36,083 nt of DNA from DATJMJ01 sp035503915. GTDB lineage: Bacteria; Actinomycetota; Acidimicrobiia; Acidimicrobiales; Palsa-688. The position numbers and the translations under genes are program-made. The notes under the pieces are model-generated. The model saw only the letters and a program-made list of their open reading frames with translations, searched no databases and had not been told where the DNA came from. The stretch covers positions 1 through 36,083 of the forward strand of contig DATJSU010000001.1 of assembly GCA_035503915.1 (NCBI GenBank), given 5' to 3'. Shown piece after piece: positions 14,997-22,763 of the stretch. Positions within the stretch are counted from its first letter, which is position 1, and the number at the start of each line of letters is the position of its first letter.

Positions 14997-15442
14997 GGTC
15001 CTCGGCCGGGGACGGTGGAGGGGACGGTTTAGAGGCCCCGCTTCGGGTCAGCCGTCACTTGCTCATCCCGCCCAGAGAGCTCGAGTGGCGCTTCAGCGCA
15101 AGCGGTGGCCCCGGGGGTCAGCACGCAAATACCTCGAACACGAGAGTCGAGCTCATTTTCGACATCGAAGGCTCAACGGTCCTCGGCCCGCGCCAGCGCG
15201 CACGACTTCTTGCTCGCCTCGGGCCGGCGGTCCGCCTGACGGCCAGCGAGGAGCGCTCACAGCTGCGCAACCGCCAGGCCGCCCGCCAGCGCCTCGCACA
15301 AAGGCTGGCCGACGCGCTCCGCCCCGAGCGGCCTCGTACGCCAACCGCACCGACGCGAGCGTCTCAGGAACGGCGCTTGCGGGAGAAACGGCTTCGTTCG
15401 GCCCGAAAGCAAGAAAGGCGCGCTGGTGAAGACCCAGCCTGA
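14993..15442 (+). CDS. arfB: ArfB-like peptidyl-tRNA hydrolase (ribosome rescue), probable CTG start
   Basis: The product contains the release-factor GGQ domain, LRVSRHLLIPPRELEWRF followed by SGGPGGQHANTSNTRVEL, and a basic Arg/Lys-rich C-terminal tail (RASQERRLREKRLRSARKQE) that in ArfB (YaeJ) enters the empty mRNA channel. It would free stalled ribosomes by hydrolysing the peptidyl-tRNA. Length is 149 residues from CTG, close to the family's roughly 140. Within this frame after vapC there is no ATG or GTG; the first TTG is at 15059 and would remove the conserved LRVSRH strand. The only upstream ATG (14807) would overlap vapC by 190 bp. The CTG at 14993 overlaps the vapC stop as CTGA, mirroring the GTGA before it. 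Confidence 0.8.
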   Translation: MRSSAGDGGGDGLEAPLRVSRHLLIPPRELEWRFSASGGPGGQHANTSNTRVELIFDIEGSTVLGPRQRARLLARLGPAVRLTASEERSQLRNRQAARQRLAQRLADALRPERPRTPTAPTRASQERRLREKRLRSARKQERRAGEDPA

Positions 15443-15755
15443 CCCTCCTTGTGCGAGGTGGTGCGAGTACTACGGCGTACTGCAGCGTGGTCCAATATCC
15501 CACGGCACGGCACGGCGCGGCGCGGCGCGGTTGCGGCATGGCTGACCACTCCCCTGAGCCCCCGCCCAGAGAGTGGACGAGGTGGAGAACTGCGAGAATT
15601 TGCCCGTGCTTCCCCGCATGCGACCTCGTTGGGGCCCGCGGCCCGCGGCCGTTCTGCCGCACACGTGTTAGCGCCGAAAGCCCCGCCAACGTAGCCGAAC
15701 TTCACCTCCCCGCCCTGCGAACGGCCTAGCCACGGCCGGCGCTATTGGGCCTTGG
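15443..15755. other. 313-bp intergenic region, low-complexity GC repeat, no gene seen
   Basis: Between ArfB and the convergent SRPBCC gene lie a small inverted repeat (agtactacggcgtact, 15466-15481, a weak terminator candidate), a cggca/cggcg pentanucleotide run at about 15499-15533, and sequence whose six frames show no recognisable domain. Confidence 0.5.
15499..15533. repeat. 5-bp tandem run (cggca / cggcg)
   Basis: About six consecutive pentamers, cggcacggcacggcgcggcg and continuing, lie within the noncoding gap after ArfB. Confidence 0.7.
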
Positions 15756-16247
15756 TCATGGCCGAGGGCCCCCTGGGGAGCCTCCAGGTCCCTCAGCGAG
15801 GGCGGCGAGGCGGTCGAGCGAAGCCTGGAGCTTCTCGGCTGTGGTCGCCCGGGCTCGGGCAAGACGCGTCTCATCGGCCAGCTCGGACCAGTCGTAGGTA
15901 TGGGTAACCAGCGTCTTTGAGGGGCCCAGCGGCTCGAGCTCCCAGGCCCAGAGGTGCCCAGGTGGCTCGTGGCCTGGCTCGGCCGGCCGCCAAGCGACCC
16001 GCCTGCCCTCGGCGAAATCGACCACGTGGTTTTCCCGGACGTTGCCCGAAGTGAGGCGCATGGTGAACACCTCGCCCACGGCCCGTACGCGCTGGCCGGG
16101 CGCGGCCTCCTTCAGGTTGTCGTTGCCGTCCCAGCCGGGCTGGTAAGCCGGGTCGGCGATGAGCTCGAAGATCCGCTCCGCGCTGGCCCCGATCTCACGG
16201 GACGCGCTGACTGTCCGTGAGGGCTCCTCTTGGCTGGTCATATGCAT
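15756..16247 (-). CDS. SRPBCC (START/polyketide-cyclase-like) family protein
   Basis: The 163-residue protein is a single helix-grip domain: TVSASREIGASAERIFELIA as the first strand and helix, DPAYQPGWDGNDNLKEAAPG, the strands VGEVFTMRL and RENHVVDFAEGRRVAWRP, WAWELEPLGPSKTLVTHTYD, and a long C-terminal helix (TTAEKLQASLDRLAAL). Such proteins bind hydrophobic small molecules in a deep cavity; the ligand is not predictable. I start at the ATG at 16247, which has AAGGTGG about 6 nt upstream; the ATG at 16241 is a close alternative. The upstream extension to 16310 would read into the 19-bp tandem array. It is downstream of the zinc-finger/HTH gene on the same strand. Confidence 0.83.
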   Translation of the reverse strand: MHMTSQEEPSRTVSASREIGASAERIFELIADPAYQPGWDGNDNLKEAAPGQRVRAVGEVFTMRLTSGNVRENHVVDFAEGRRVAWRPAEPGHEPPGHLWAWELEPLGPSKTLVTHTYDWSELADETRLARARATTAEKLQASLDRLAALAEGPGGSPGGPRP

Positions 16248-16272
16248 AGCCAACCACCTTGGCCGAAGCGTC

Positions 16273-16367
16273 TTCCAGTGCGGGCGACCAGTTCCAGCGC
16301 GGGAGACCAATTCAAGCGCGGGAGACCAATTCCAGTGCGGGCGACCAATTCCAGTGCGGGCGACCCA
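16273..16367. repeat. tandem array, 19-bp unit, five copies
   Basis: Five exact-length units start at 16273, 16292, 16311, 16330 and 16349; consensus ttccagtgcgggcgaccaa with a few substitutions. The array ends 26 bp from the SRPBCC start codon, in the gap after the zinc-finger/HTH gene. Confidence 0.93.
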
Positions 16368-16399
16368 CGACGCCGGCTACTGCGCTGGCAGCCAGTCGC

Positions 16400-16810
16400 C
16401 TACTCTTCGCCCGAAAATCGCTCCCATGCAGACTGGCGCGTCATCCCGAGGGCTTCGCCAATGCGCGCCCAGCTGATGCCCCGTGCCCTGAGAGCACCGA
16501 CGTGGCGGCTAACTGCCCGGTCGACGTTCTCATGAGCGGCGTGGGCGCGGACCATCTCGGCTAGCAGGTCGTCGTCGGACAACCCGTCCCAGGCCTTGAG
16601 AGTCGGTGGAACGTGCGATCTGGGCCGCCGCTCCGAAGCGTCTGCCGGGCTGGGCTTGCGAGCAGCTTCCTCGGCGATGATCTGGTTGCAGAGCTCGATG
16701 CACTCATTGCAGATGAGGACACCGGGGCCCGCGACCAGCTTCACGACGTCGAACTGGCTCTTGGCGCAGAACGAACAACTCAATGCCTCAGCGCTTGCGG
16801 TGCGCGACAT
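16400..16810 (-). CDS. ClpX-type C4 zinc finger / helix-turn-helix protein
   Basis: The 136-residue protein has an N-terminal ClpX C4 zinc finger, with Cys12, Cys15, Cys34 and Cys37 in SCSFCAKSQFDVVKLVAGPG and VLICNECIELC. A linker follows (about 45-75), then a helical region and a C-terminal HTH of the form ARGISWARIGEALGMTRQSA, ending WERFSG. There is no AAA+ domain, so this is not ClpX. In ClpX the zinc finger dimerises and recruits substrates or adaptors; linked to a DNA-binding helix it may make a dimeric transcription factor (inference). The ATG at 16810 has GAGGAGGA just upstream. Two palindromes and a promoter lie directly upstream, which suggests autoregulation. Confidence 0.8.
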   Translation of the reverse strand: MSRTASAEALSCSFCAKSQFDVVKLVAGPGVLICNECIELCNQIIAEEAARKPSPADASERRPRSHVPPTLKAWDGLSDDDLLAEMVRAHAAHENVDRAVSRHVGALRARGISWARIGEALGMTRQSAWERFSGEE

Positions 16811-16836
16811 GCGTCTCCTCCTCGCGGCCACAGCTA

Positions 16837-16853
16837 GTCAGGATAAACCTGAC
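16837..16853. promoter_or_regulatory. palindromic operator, copy 1
   Basis: gtcaggataaacctgac: arms GTCAGG and CCTGAC around a 5-bp centre. It lies just downstream of the -10 box of the zinc-finger/HTH promoter, on the transcribed side. Confidence 0.7.
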
Positions 16854-16859
16854 CGCACA

Positions 16860-16876
16860 GTCAGGCTAAGCCTGAC
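16860..16876. promoter_or_regulatory. palindromic operator, copy 2 (perfect)
   Basis: gtcaggctaagcctgac is a perfect 17-bp palindrome apart from its central base. Its centre is 23 bp from that of copy 1, and it covers the -10 box and part of the spacer of the zinc-finger/HTH promoter. Confidence 0.75.
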
Positions 16877-16892
16877 GATGCTTCGGTGTCAA
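16863..16892 (-). promoter_or_regulatory. promoter of the zinc-finger/HTH gene
   Basis: On the minus strand, TTGACA (complement of 16887-16892) is 18 bp from TAGCCT (complement of 16863-16868). This is a close match to sigma-70-type consensus, and the operator palindromes overlap it. Confidence 0.6.
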
Positions 16893-16969
16893 GACTGGAC
16901 GTCCCCTGCTCGAAGCGGGCCGAGCGCTTCTTGCTGTCGTCATTTTGTGGTCTACCTAACTTCCAACCG

Positions 16970-16975
16970 TACGAT
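16970..16975 (+). promoter_or_regulatory. -10 box TACGAT before the FUSC gene
   Basis: TACGAT ends 6 nt before the ATG at 16982, and there is no Shine-Dalgarno sequence, so the transcript is probably leaderless. TTGTGG lies 19 bp upstream as a weak -35. Confidence 0.45.
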
Positions 16976-16981
16976 TCATCG

Positions 16982-19198
16982 ATGGTTGCCCCCGCCGCCG
17001 CCTCTTCCGCCCCGCTCGTCAACTGGGGCGACCGCGTCACCTCGTTCTTGTCTTCGCTCCGCCCGAGCTGGTCCCGGGTCGCCGCCCTCCGGGCGTTGCG
17101 GGCCACTCTCGTCGTCCCGACCCTCTTCGCGCTCTCCGTAAAAGTGGTTGGCAACCTCCAGATGGCCAGCTTCGCCGCCTTTGGCGGCTTTGCCACCTTG
17201 CTCCTGGCGAACTTTGGCGGCACCAGGCGTGACAAATTGTTCGCTCACTCCGTTTTGGCAGTGCTCGGGGGAGCATTTGTCGTCCTCGGCACCGCAGTCA
17301 GCTCGAGCTGGCCACTCGCTGCCGGCGCCGGTGCGGCCGTTGCCTTCCTCGTCCTCTTCGCCGGCATCGGTGGGCCCAACGCGGCCTCGGGCGCCACTGC
17401 GGTGCTCCTCGCCTACGTGCTCCCGGCAGCCTCGGTGGGGACCATGTCGATGCTGCCGGCGCGGGAGGCGGGTTGGTGGATGGCCTCTGTCGCGGGCACC
17501 GCCGCTGTCCTCTGGCTGTCGCCCCGGCCGGCCGGCGACCGCGTGCGAACCGCCGCGGGGGCCTGCGCTGCTGCCCTAGCCCAACAGCTCGATGCTGCCT
17601 TGGCGGGGACGACCTCGTCTGCTGAGAGCGAAAAGTCGTTAGCGGCTACGCAATCTTTGGTGGCGGCATTTGCAGCAGCCCCCTACCGGCCGACAGGCCT
17701 GGCCGTGCCCGACCAAGCGCTCGGGGCGCTCGTCGAAGCGCTCGAATGGGGGACCAGCGTCGTCGGAGACGCGCTCAAGGAGGGCGCCGACCTCAAAAAA
17801 GCGACCCCCGTGGACCGTTCTTTGCTCGCGGCGGCTTCCGCTGTCCTCAGCCAGACGGCGTTGCTCCTCTCGGGGGAGCAGGCAACGCCTCTCCTCAAGG
17901 ACCTGGAGGAAATGGAACGCGAGAGCGCCTCAGCGCTCGGCGCGATATCTACCGAGGGGCCCGATGGCGAAGCGGCTATCCATTTCTCCTTTCATGCTCG
18001 CATGGTTGCCTCTGCCGCCCGTAGCGCCGCCATCGACGCCCTCCTCGCCAGCCGCAAGCTCGAGCCCGCGGCCGCTGCGGTCGAGCGCGCACGCTGGCAC
18101 GGCGCCCCGCCCGACGAGGCGGCCCTGAGCTCGCCCCGGGACCTGGTGGCGACCTTTCGCCGCATCGCCGGCGGAAATGCCAACGTGCGTTCCGTCTGGT
18201 TCCTCAACAGCGCCCGAGGTGCGGTGGCTCTTGGGACCGCTGTCGCAGTTGCCGACCTGACCAATGTCCAGCACGGCTTTTGGGTTGTCCTTGGGGCGCT
18301 TTCGGTCCTTCGCACCAATGCCGCCTCCACCGGGGCGATCGCTCTTCGAGCGCTCGTTGGCACCGCTGTTGGGTTTTTCATTGGCGCGGGTTTACTTGCC
18401 GCTGTTGGCGGTGGTACCGCAGCGCTCTGGGTGGCGTTCCCATTGGCAATCCTTGTTGCCGCTTATGCACCGGGGACGGCGCCATTTGCTGTTGGGCAGG
18501 CCGCTTTCACGGTTGCCATTACGGTGCTCATAAACATCCTTGCACCGGTCGGCTGGAAGGTGGGAGCCGTCCGCCTGGAGGACGTCGCCCTCGGTGCAGC
18601 AGTGAGCGTCGTGGCGGGCATCCTGTTCTGGCCGCGCGGCGCCGCCAGGGTGTTCCGAGACGACTTGGCCGAGGCTTTTCACTCGGGCGGCGTGTACCTC
18701 GTCCAAGCGACCGCCTGGGCCCTCGGGAGCCGCCCGGCGCCCCCCGAAGCCGGTGGGAAGGCGTTCGAGGCGAGCTTGCGCTTGGACGATGCCCTGCGGG
18801 CATTGCAGGCCGAGCAAGGCACCAAACGCTTGTCTAAACAGGAGGTGTCCAGCTTGGTTGGCGGCGCCATGAGAGTCCGCCTGACAGCGCAATCTCTTGC
18901 CTCGGTCGCTTCACCGGCCCCCGCGCCGGGGCCGGAAAAGCGTTCTCTTCTGGAAGAGTCAGTTGTTGTAGCCGGAGCCTGCGACGAGCTCGCCGAGCGC
19001 GTCGGGCGCACCGCTCCCACCGCGGCGCGCGAACTTGCCGTGGTCCTTTCCGAAGACAGCGACGTCGTCACTCCCAACGAGAGCCCCTATGGCCTTTGGG
19101 CGCACGAACATCTCAGGCATATCAGGTTCTATCTCGCCGCTCTCGAGGGCCCTGTCGCGGCGGTGGAGACAAACCGTCACAGCCCCTGGTGGCGCTGA
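16982..19198 (+). CDS. FUSC-family (aromatic acid exporter-like) membrane protein
   Basis: The 738-residue protein has two clusters of hydrophobic helices. The N-terminal cluster (about 25-175) includes LRATLVVPTLFALSV and MASFAAFGGFATLLLANFGG, and ends at WLSPRPAGDR. A soluble helical domain rich in Ala/Glu/Leu (about 185-410) follows. The second cluster (about 425-565) contains VADLTNVQHGFWVVLGALSV and LRTNAASTGAIALRALVGTA, the FUSC_2 signature. A soluble tail follows. The family pumps aromatic acids or similar compounds out of the cytoplasm, and some members act in envelope stress. The ATG at 16982 is chosen because the frame extension back to 16886 encodes no family sequence and overlies the promoter. 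It is divergent from the zinc-finger/HTH gene across 171 bp, which may be a shared control region. Confidence 0.83.
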   Translation: MVAPAAASSAPLVNWGDRVTSFLSSLRPSWSRVAALRALRATLVVPTLFALSVKVVGNLQMASFAAFGGFATLLLANFGGTRRDKLFAHSVLAVLGGAFVVLGTAVSSSWPLAAGAGAAVAFLVLFAGIGGPNAASGATAVLLAYVLPAASVGTMSMLPAREAGWWMASVAGTAAVLWLSPRPAGDRVRTAAGACAAALAQQLDAALAGTTSSAESEKSLAATQSLVAAFAAAPYRPTGLAVPDQALGALVEALEWGTSVVGDALKEGADLKKATPVDRSLLAAASAVLSQTALLLSGEQATPLLKDLEEMERESASALGAISTEGPDGEAAIHFSFHARMVASAARSAAIDALLASRKLEPAAAAVERARWHGAPPDEAALSSPRDLVATFRRIAGGNANVRSVWFLNSARGAVALGTAVAVADLTNVQHGFWVVLGALSVLRTNAASTGAIALRALVGTAVGFFIGAGLLAAVGGGTAALWVAFPLAILVAAYAPGTAPFAVGQAAFTVAITVLINILAPVGWKVGAVRLEDVALGAAVSVVAGILFWPRGAARVFRDDLAEAFHSGGVYLVQATAWALGSRPAPPEAGGKAFEASLRLDDALRALQAEQGTKRLSKQEVSSLVGGAMRVRLTAQSLASVASPAPAPGPEKRSLLEESVVVAGACDELAERVGRTAPTAARELAVVLSEDSDVVTPNESPYGLWAHEHLRHIRFYLAALEGPVAAVETNRHSPWWR

Positions 19199-19496
19199 GC
19201 TCTCAGTTCCCGGGTTTTCGCCCTACCAGACATCTCCCCGGAGATATCCCGAACAAGCAGGCGGGGTTGCGCTTGGGGGCGCCCTGGGGCAGCCGGGCCA
19301 GGAGAGCAAAGAGGCGCTCCGCCTGCCGACAAGGGAACTTCGGCCCTAGTGAGCATGTGCGGGCGGGTTGTCATATACCTCGTGATGGGGCCGCGCTTAT
19401 CGGCATCAGGGGCCCCGTCCTCTCCACCCGGGCCGCTTCGGCCGGGGAGGAGCGGCCTTGTGTGACTGCTGAACGAGACAACACTGGTAGGTGAAA
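19199..19496. other. 298-bp intergenic region, regulatory content only
   Basis: The gap after the FUSC gene contains the inverted repeat atctccccggagat (about 19231-19244) and a GC hairpin ggccgcttcggcc (19431-19443) located about 50 bp before the isomerase start. Either could act as a terminator or leader element. I see no gene. Confidence 0.35.
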
Positions 19497-20951
19497 ATGA
19501 AGCAGGCGACCACTACAAAAGCTCTTGCTCCGCTCGAGAGGGCCACACGGCCAGTAACGGTGGGCCTCATCGTGGGCAATAGAGGTTTTTTCCCGAGCGC
19601 ACTGTGCCGGGACGGGCGCGTCGAGATGCTCGAAGTGCTCAGGTCGAAAGGGCTCAACATAGTCGCCCTCGGGCCGGAGGAGACCGAGTACGGGTCGGTG
19701 GAATCACTGCATGACGCCGGCAAGTGCGCCCAGCTCTTTCGCGACCACGCCGACGAGATCGACGGCATCGTCGTCACCCTCCCGAACTTCGGCGACGAAC
19801 GAGCCCTGGCAAACGCAATAAGAGGCTCGCGCCTCGAAGTGCCCGTGCTGGTGCACGCTTTCCCAGACCAAGCGGACAGGTTGGGGATCACCCACCGTCG
19901 TGACAGCTTCTGTGGGAAGTTGTCGGCCTGCAACAACCTGTCCCAGTACGGGGTCGCTTTTTCGCTCACGTCGCGGCACACGTGCGCGCCGAGGTCGGCT
20001 GAGTTCGCCGCGGACCTTGACCGTTTTGTTCGCGTCTGCCAGGTAGTGCGCGCCGTCAAAGGGATGCGCGTGGGAGCGATCGGGGCACGGCCTGCCAATT
20101 TCAACACCGTGCGGTACAGTGAAAAGCTCTTGGAACGAGCGGGGATCTCGGTCATCACGCTGGATCTGTCCGAAGTGCTCGGGAGGACCGCTCGGCTGAA
20201 GGACGACGACCCCGACGTCAAGGAGAAGTGCGGGGCCCTCACGGGCTACACCTCGGTGGAGGGAGTGCCCAGCGAGGCGCTCGTGAAGATGGCCAAGCTT
20301 GGCGTAGTGATCGACGAGTGGAGCGAAGCCGAGCGGCTCGACGGCTCGACGATCCAGTGCTGGACGGCGATCGAGGAATTTTATGGGGTCGTCCCCTGCA
20401 GCGTTATGAGCATGTTGAGCGACAGCTTGCGGCCCAGCGCCTGCGAGCTCGACGTGGGTGGCGTCGTGTCGATGCTTGTCCTCCAGGCAGCCTCTGGTGG
20501 CCCGAGCGCCATTTTGGACTGGAACAACAACGTCGATGACGACCCCAACAAAGCAATTGTCTTCCATTGCAGCAACATCGCGCGCAGTTTCATGGGGACC
20601 ACGACCATGAGCTACCAGGAGATCCTCGCTGGCACGATCGGGAAGGAGCGAACCTATGGGGCCGTCTACGGGCGCATAAAGGCGGGGCCGGCTACGTACC
20701 TTCGAGTGAGCACAGATGAGTTCTCAGGAAAAATGAGAGCCTACGTGGGGGAGGGCTGTTTTACCGACGACCCGGCGAGCACTTTCGGAGGGTACGGGGT
20801 TATCGAAGTGCCACGGCTCCAGTCGCTCCTCCAGTTCATCTGCCGCAACGGCTTCGAGCACCACGTTGCGATGAACCTTTCCCAAACGGCCGAGGCGGTC
20901 AAAGAGGCGCTCGGAACGTACCTCGGTTGGGAGGTCTACCTGCACCCCTAG
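19497..20951 (+). CDS. L-fucose/L-arabinose isomerase-family protein
   Basis: The 484-residue protein has the FucI/AraA three-domain fold. The N-terminal Rossmann-like domain carries TVGLIVGNRGFFPSALCRDG and DGIVVTLPNFGDERALANAI; the middle domain VKGMRVGAIGARPANFNTVR; and the C-terminal catalytic domain TIQCWTAIEEFYGVVPCSVM (Glu), SACELDVGGVVSMLVLQAA (Asp) and NGFEHHVAMNLSQTAEAV (His). These match the Glu/Asp/His metal ligands of fucose isomerase. The family interconverts aldoses and ketoses with a divalent metal; members also act on other sugars, including sulfosugars, so fucose is not certain. The start is the ATG at 19497, with TAGGTG just upstream; a GTG two codons earlier is possible. 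Confidence 0.85.
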   Translation: MKQATTTKALAPLERATRPVTVGLIVGNRGFFPSALCRDGRVEMLEVLRSKGLNIVALGPEETEYGSVESLHDAGKCAQLFRDHADEIDGIVVTLPNFGDERALANAIRGSRLEVPVLVHAFPDQADRLGITHRRDSFCGKLSACNNLSQYGVAFSLTSRHTCAPRSAEFAADLDRFVRVCQVVRAVKGMRVGAIGARPANFNTVRYSEKLLERAGISVITLDLSEVLGRTARLKDDDPDVKEKCGALTGYTSVEGVPSEALVKMAKLGVVIDEWSEAERLDGSTIQCWTAIEEFYGVVPCSVMSMLSDSLRPSACELDVGGVVSMLVLQAASGGPSAILDWNNNVDDDPNKAIVFHCSNIARSFMGTTTMSYQEILAGTIGKERTYGAVYGRIKAGPATYLRVSTDEFSGKMRAYVGEGCFTDDPASTFGGYGVIEVPRLQSLLQFICRNGFEHHVAMNLSQTAEAVKEALGTYLGWEVYLHP

Positions 20952-20958
20952 CCGTGCT

Positions 20959-20981
20959 CAGGGGGCCGGTTGAGCCCCTTG
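20959..20981. terminator. bidirectional hairpin terminator
   Basis: cagggggc and gccccttg form an 8-bp stem (one G-U pair) with a 7-nt loop, cggttga, in the 43-bp gap between two convergent genes. No U-tract follows, as is common in actinobacteria. Confidence 0.55.
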
Positions 20982-20994
20982 AGCTGCCCCGCTG

Positions 20995-21957
20995 TCAAGT
21001 ACCGAGCTTGGCCAAGAAGTCGGTCAGGCCACGGAAATAGGTCTCCTGGTCGTCGTACATCGCCAGGTGGCTCCCCTGCGGGCAATAGAGATAGCTCCCT
21101 TCCGGCAGCCGGCCCGCCATCATCTCCATGTGGGAGGGGTCCATCGTGTCGTAACGGGCGCCGATGACAAGCGTGGGCACTTCGATCTTTGCCAGGTCCT
21201 TCGTCCGCTCCCAGCCAACGAGCTTGGCATCGGCGGAGATGCCGAGCTCGCTCGGCCCCTGCATCGTCACGTAGATGGCCTGGTTGATGTGGGCGAAACC
21301 TCTCTGTACCGGCTCTGGCCACTCTTCAGGAGGCATCCGGAGGATGTGCTTGACGTAGTAGTGCTCGACCAGGAGCTCCATGTACCTCGGGTCTTGGATC
21401 CTGCCGGCGGCCTCCATCGCTTTTATCTCCGCAAGCACTGCCTGGTCCATCTCGGGCATCAACACCTGCTCGGCATAGTCGTTGTACGCCGGCACGCTCG
21501 ACATCATGTTCGAGATGACAAGGCCTTTGAGGTGTTGCTGGTAACGAAGTGCGTACTCGATGCCGAGGATGCCGCCCCAGGACTGGCCATAGAGGACGAA
21601 GTTGTCCCGGTCGAGGCCGAGCGCCTGGCGGACGTCTTCAACTTCTTGCACGAAGCGTTCGAGCTCCCAAAGCCCGCCATCGTCGGGGCGGTCGCTGTTG
21701 CCAGCGCCGAGCTGGTCGTAGTAGTAGTACTCGACCCCGGCCGCTGGGAGGTAGCTGTCGCAGGCTTCGAGGTACTCGTGGGTCGCTCCCGGGCCGCCGT
21801 GGAGCAAAAGGACTTTGAGGGCGGGGTTGTTACCAGTTCTCTTCGTCCACACCCGGTGCGCACCAGGGCCCCCAGTACCGAGCGCGACCATCTTCACGCC
21901 GCCGCTCAGGATGTCGTCGCGGCCCGAGCAGTCGAGATAGCTGCTGATAGCTGGCAC
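20995..21957 (-). CDS. proline iminopeptidase-type alpha/beta hydrolase (S33)
   Basis: The 320-residue protein has the S33 order of motifs: oxyanion loop LLLHGGPGATHEYLE, strand YYYYDQLGAGNSDRPD, nucleophile elbow LYGQSWGGILGIEYAL (Ser), a helical cap with EEWPEPVQRGFAHIN, then the acid in VIGARYDTMDPSHME (Asp) and the base in CPQGSHLAMYDD (His). HGGPG and GQSWGG are typical for proline iminopeptidases, which release N-terminal proline from peptides; related members cleave other amides or lactones. There is no signal peptide. The start is a GTG at 21957 with AAGGAGGGA just upstream, stronger support than any internal ATG. It converges on the isomerase gene. Confidence 0.88.
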   Translation of the reverse strand: MPAISSYLDCSGRDDILSGGVKMVALGTGGPGAHRVWTKRTGNNPALKVLLLHGGPGATHEYLEACDSYLPAAGVEYYYYDQLGAGNSDRPDDGGLWELERFVQEVEDVRQALGLDRDNFVLYGQSWGGILGIEYALRYQQHLKGLVISNMMSSVPAYNDYAEQVLMPEMDQAVLAEIKAMEAAGRIQDPRYMELLVEHYYVKHILRMPPEEWPEPVQRGFAHINQAIYVTMQGPSELGISADAKLVGWERTKDLAKIEVPTLVIGARYDTMDPSHMEMMAGRLPEGSYLYCPQGSHLAMYDDQETYFRGLTDFLAKLGT

Positions 21958-22028
21958 TCGGTCCCTCCTTTCTCCGAGCTCGCCCGCAGGGCGGGCCTTG
22001 CCGCACCGATGCTACCCGCACCGCATCT

Positions 22029-22763
22029 TCACAGTCCGTGATCAGAAAGCGGGCCTACTGTAAGGCCTTTGTCCTCCCACATGTCAGCGAGCAAAGGGAG
22101 AGCAGCAAGGGTGGCCTTCCAGCTCCCGGCGGCAGATGTGCAGTCAGAATCGTGGAGGAGAACTGTCGCGCCCGGTACAAGGGTGGCGGACACGTCGCCG
22201 GCAATCGAGTCACTCGTCGCCTCGAGGCGCCAGTCCCGGCCCCAGGTCGTCCACAACACGGGGCGCAGCTTGGCCCTCCGGGCGGCATAGAGCGTCGACG
22301 CCGAGAGCGCTCCGTAGGGCGGGCGCACCCAGCGAGGTTGTGCGCCCGTCAGCTCGGCGATCTGGTCACGAGCTCGCTCGATGTCACGGGCGACCCAGAG
22401 CGGGCCGCGGAGGAGGTGATTGCTGTGCCGGGACCCGTGCACCGCTACCTCGTGGCCGCGCTTGGCGACTTCGGCGGCGACTTCGGGAGCTTCATTGGCC
22501 ATGTTCGCCAACATAAAAAACGTTGCCCGCCAACCGAGCGCGTCCAGTGCGTCCAAAAAAGCGGGCGTAGAGCTGCGGTCTGGGCCGTCGTCAAACGTGA
22601 GAGCGAGGTGCCCCGGGCACCCAACACCCGCCAGCCCGGGCATGAAGTGGTTTCGTGCACGCCGCAAGCTCGAGGTGGCAGGCAGCAATTGCCCGAGCGC
22701 AAGGGCGCCAGCACCGAGCCCGGCTGCCAGCGCGGCCGAAACAAGGGCACGCTGTGCGGTCAT
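22029..22763 (-). CDS. polysaccharide deacetylase (NodB/CE4), membrane-anchored or exported
   Basis: The 244-residue protein has an N-terminal hydrophobic segment (ALVSAALAAGLGAGALALGQ) acting as signal or anchor, then a complete NodB domain. Motif 1 is LALTFDDGPD (Asp58, Asp59); motif 2 VAVHGSRHSNH (His109, His113); motif 3 RWVRPPYGALS; and the C-terminal histidine motif is TVLLHDSD (His204). The metal-dependent enzyme removes N-acetyl groups from cell-wall or capsular glycan outside the membrane. The ATG at 22763 is itself part of the first 14-bp unit of the tandem array upstream. The next gene upstream on the same strand is a glycosyltransferase whose C-terminus looks like a decayed copy of this same domain. 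Confidence 0.9.
   Translation of the reverse strand: MTAQRALVSAALAAGLGAGALALGQLLPATSSLRRARNHFMPGLAGVGCPGHLALTFDDGPDRSSTPAFLDALDALGWRATFFMLANMANEAPEVAAEVAKRGHEVAVHGSRHSNHLLRGPLWVARDIERARDQIAELTGAQPRWVRPPYGALSASTLYAARRAKLRPVLWTTWGRDWRLEATSDSIAGDVSATLVPGATVLLHDSDCTSAAGSWKATLAALPLLADMWEDKGLTVGPLSDHGL

Noticed and set aside
16837..16876. DtxR/IdeR iron box
   Set aside because: The GTCAGG arms are separated by 5 bp, whereas the iron box is a 19-bp TTAGGTTAG-type palindrome with other arms; no iron gene is adjacent.
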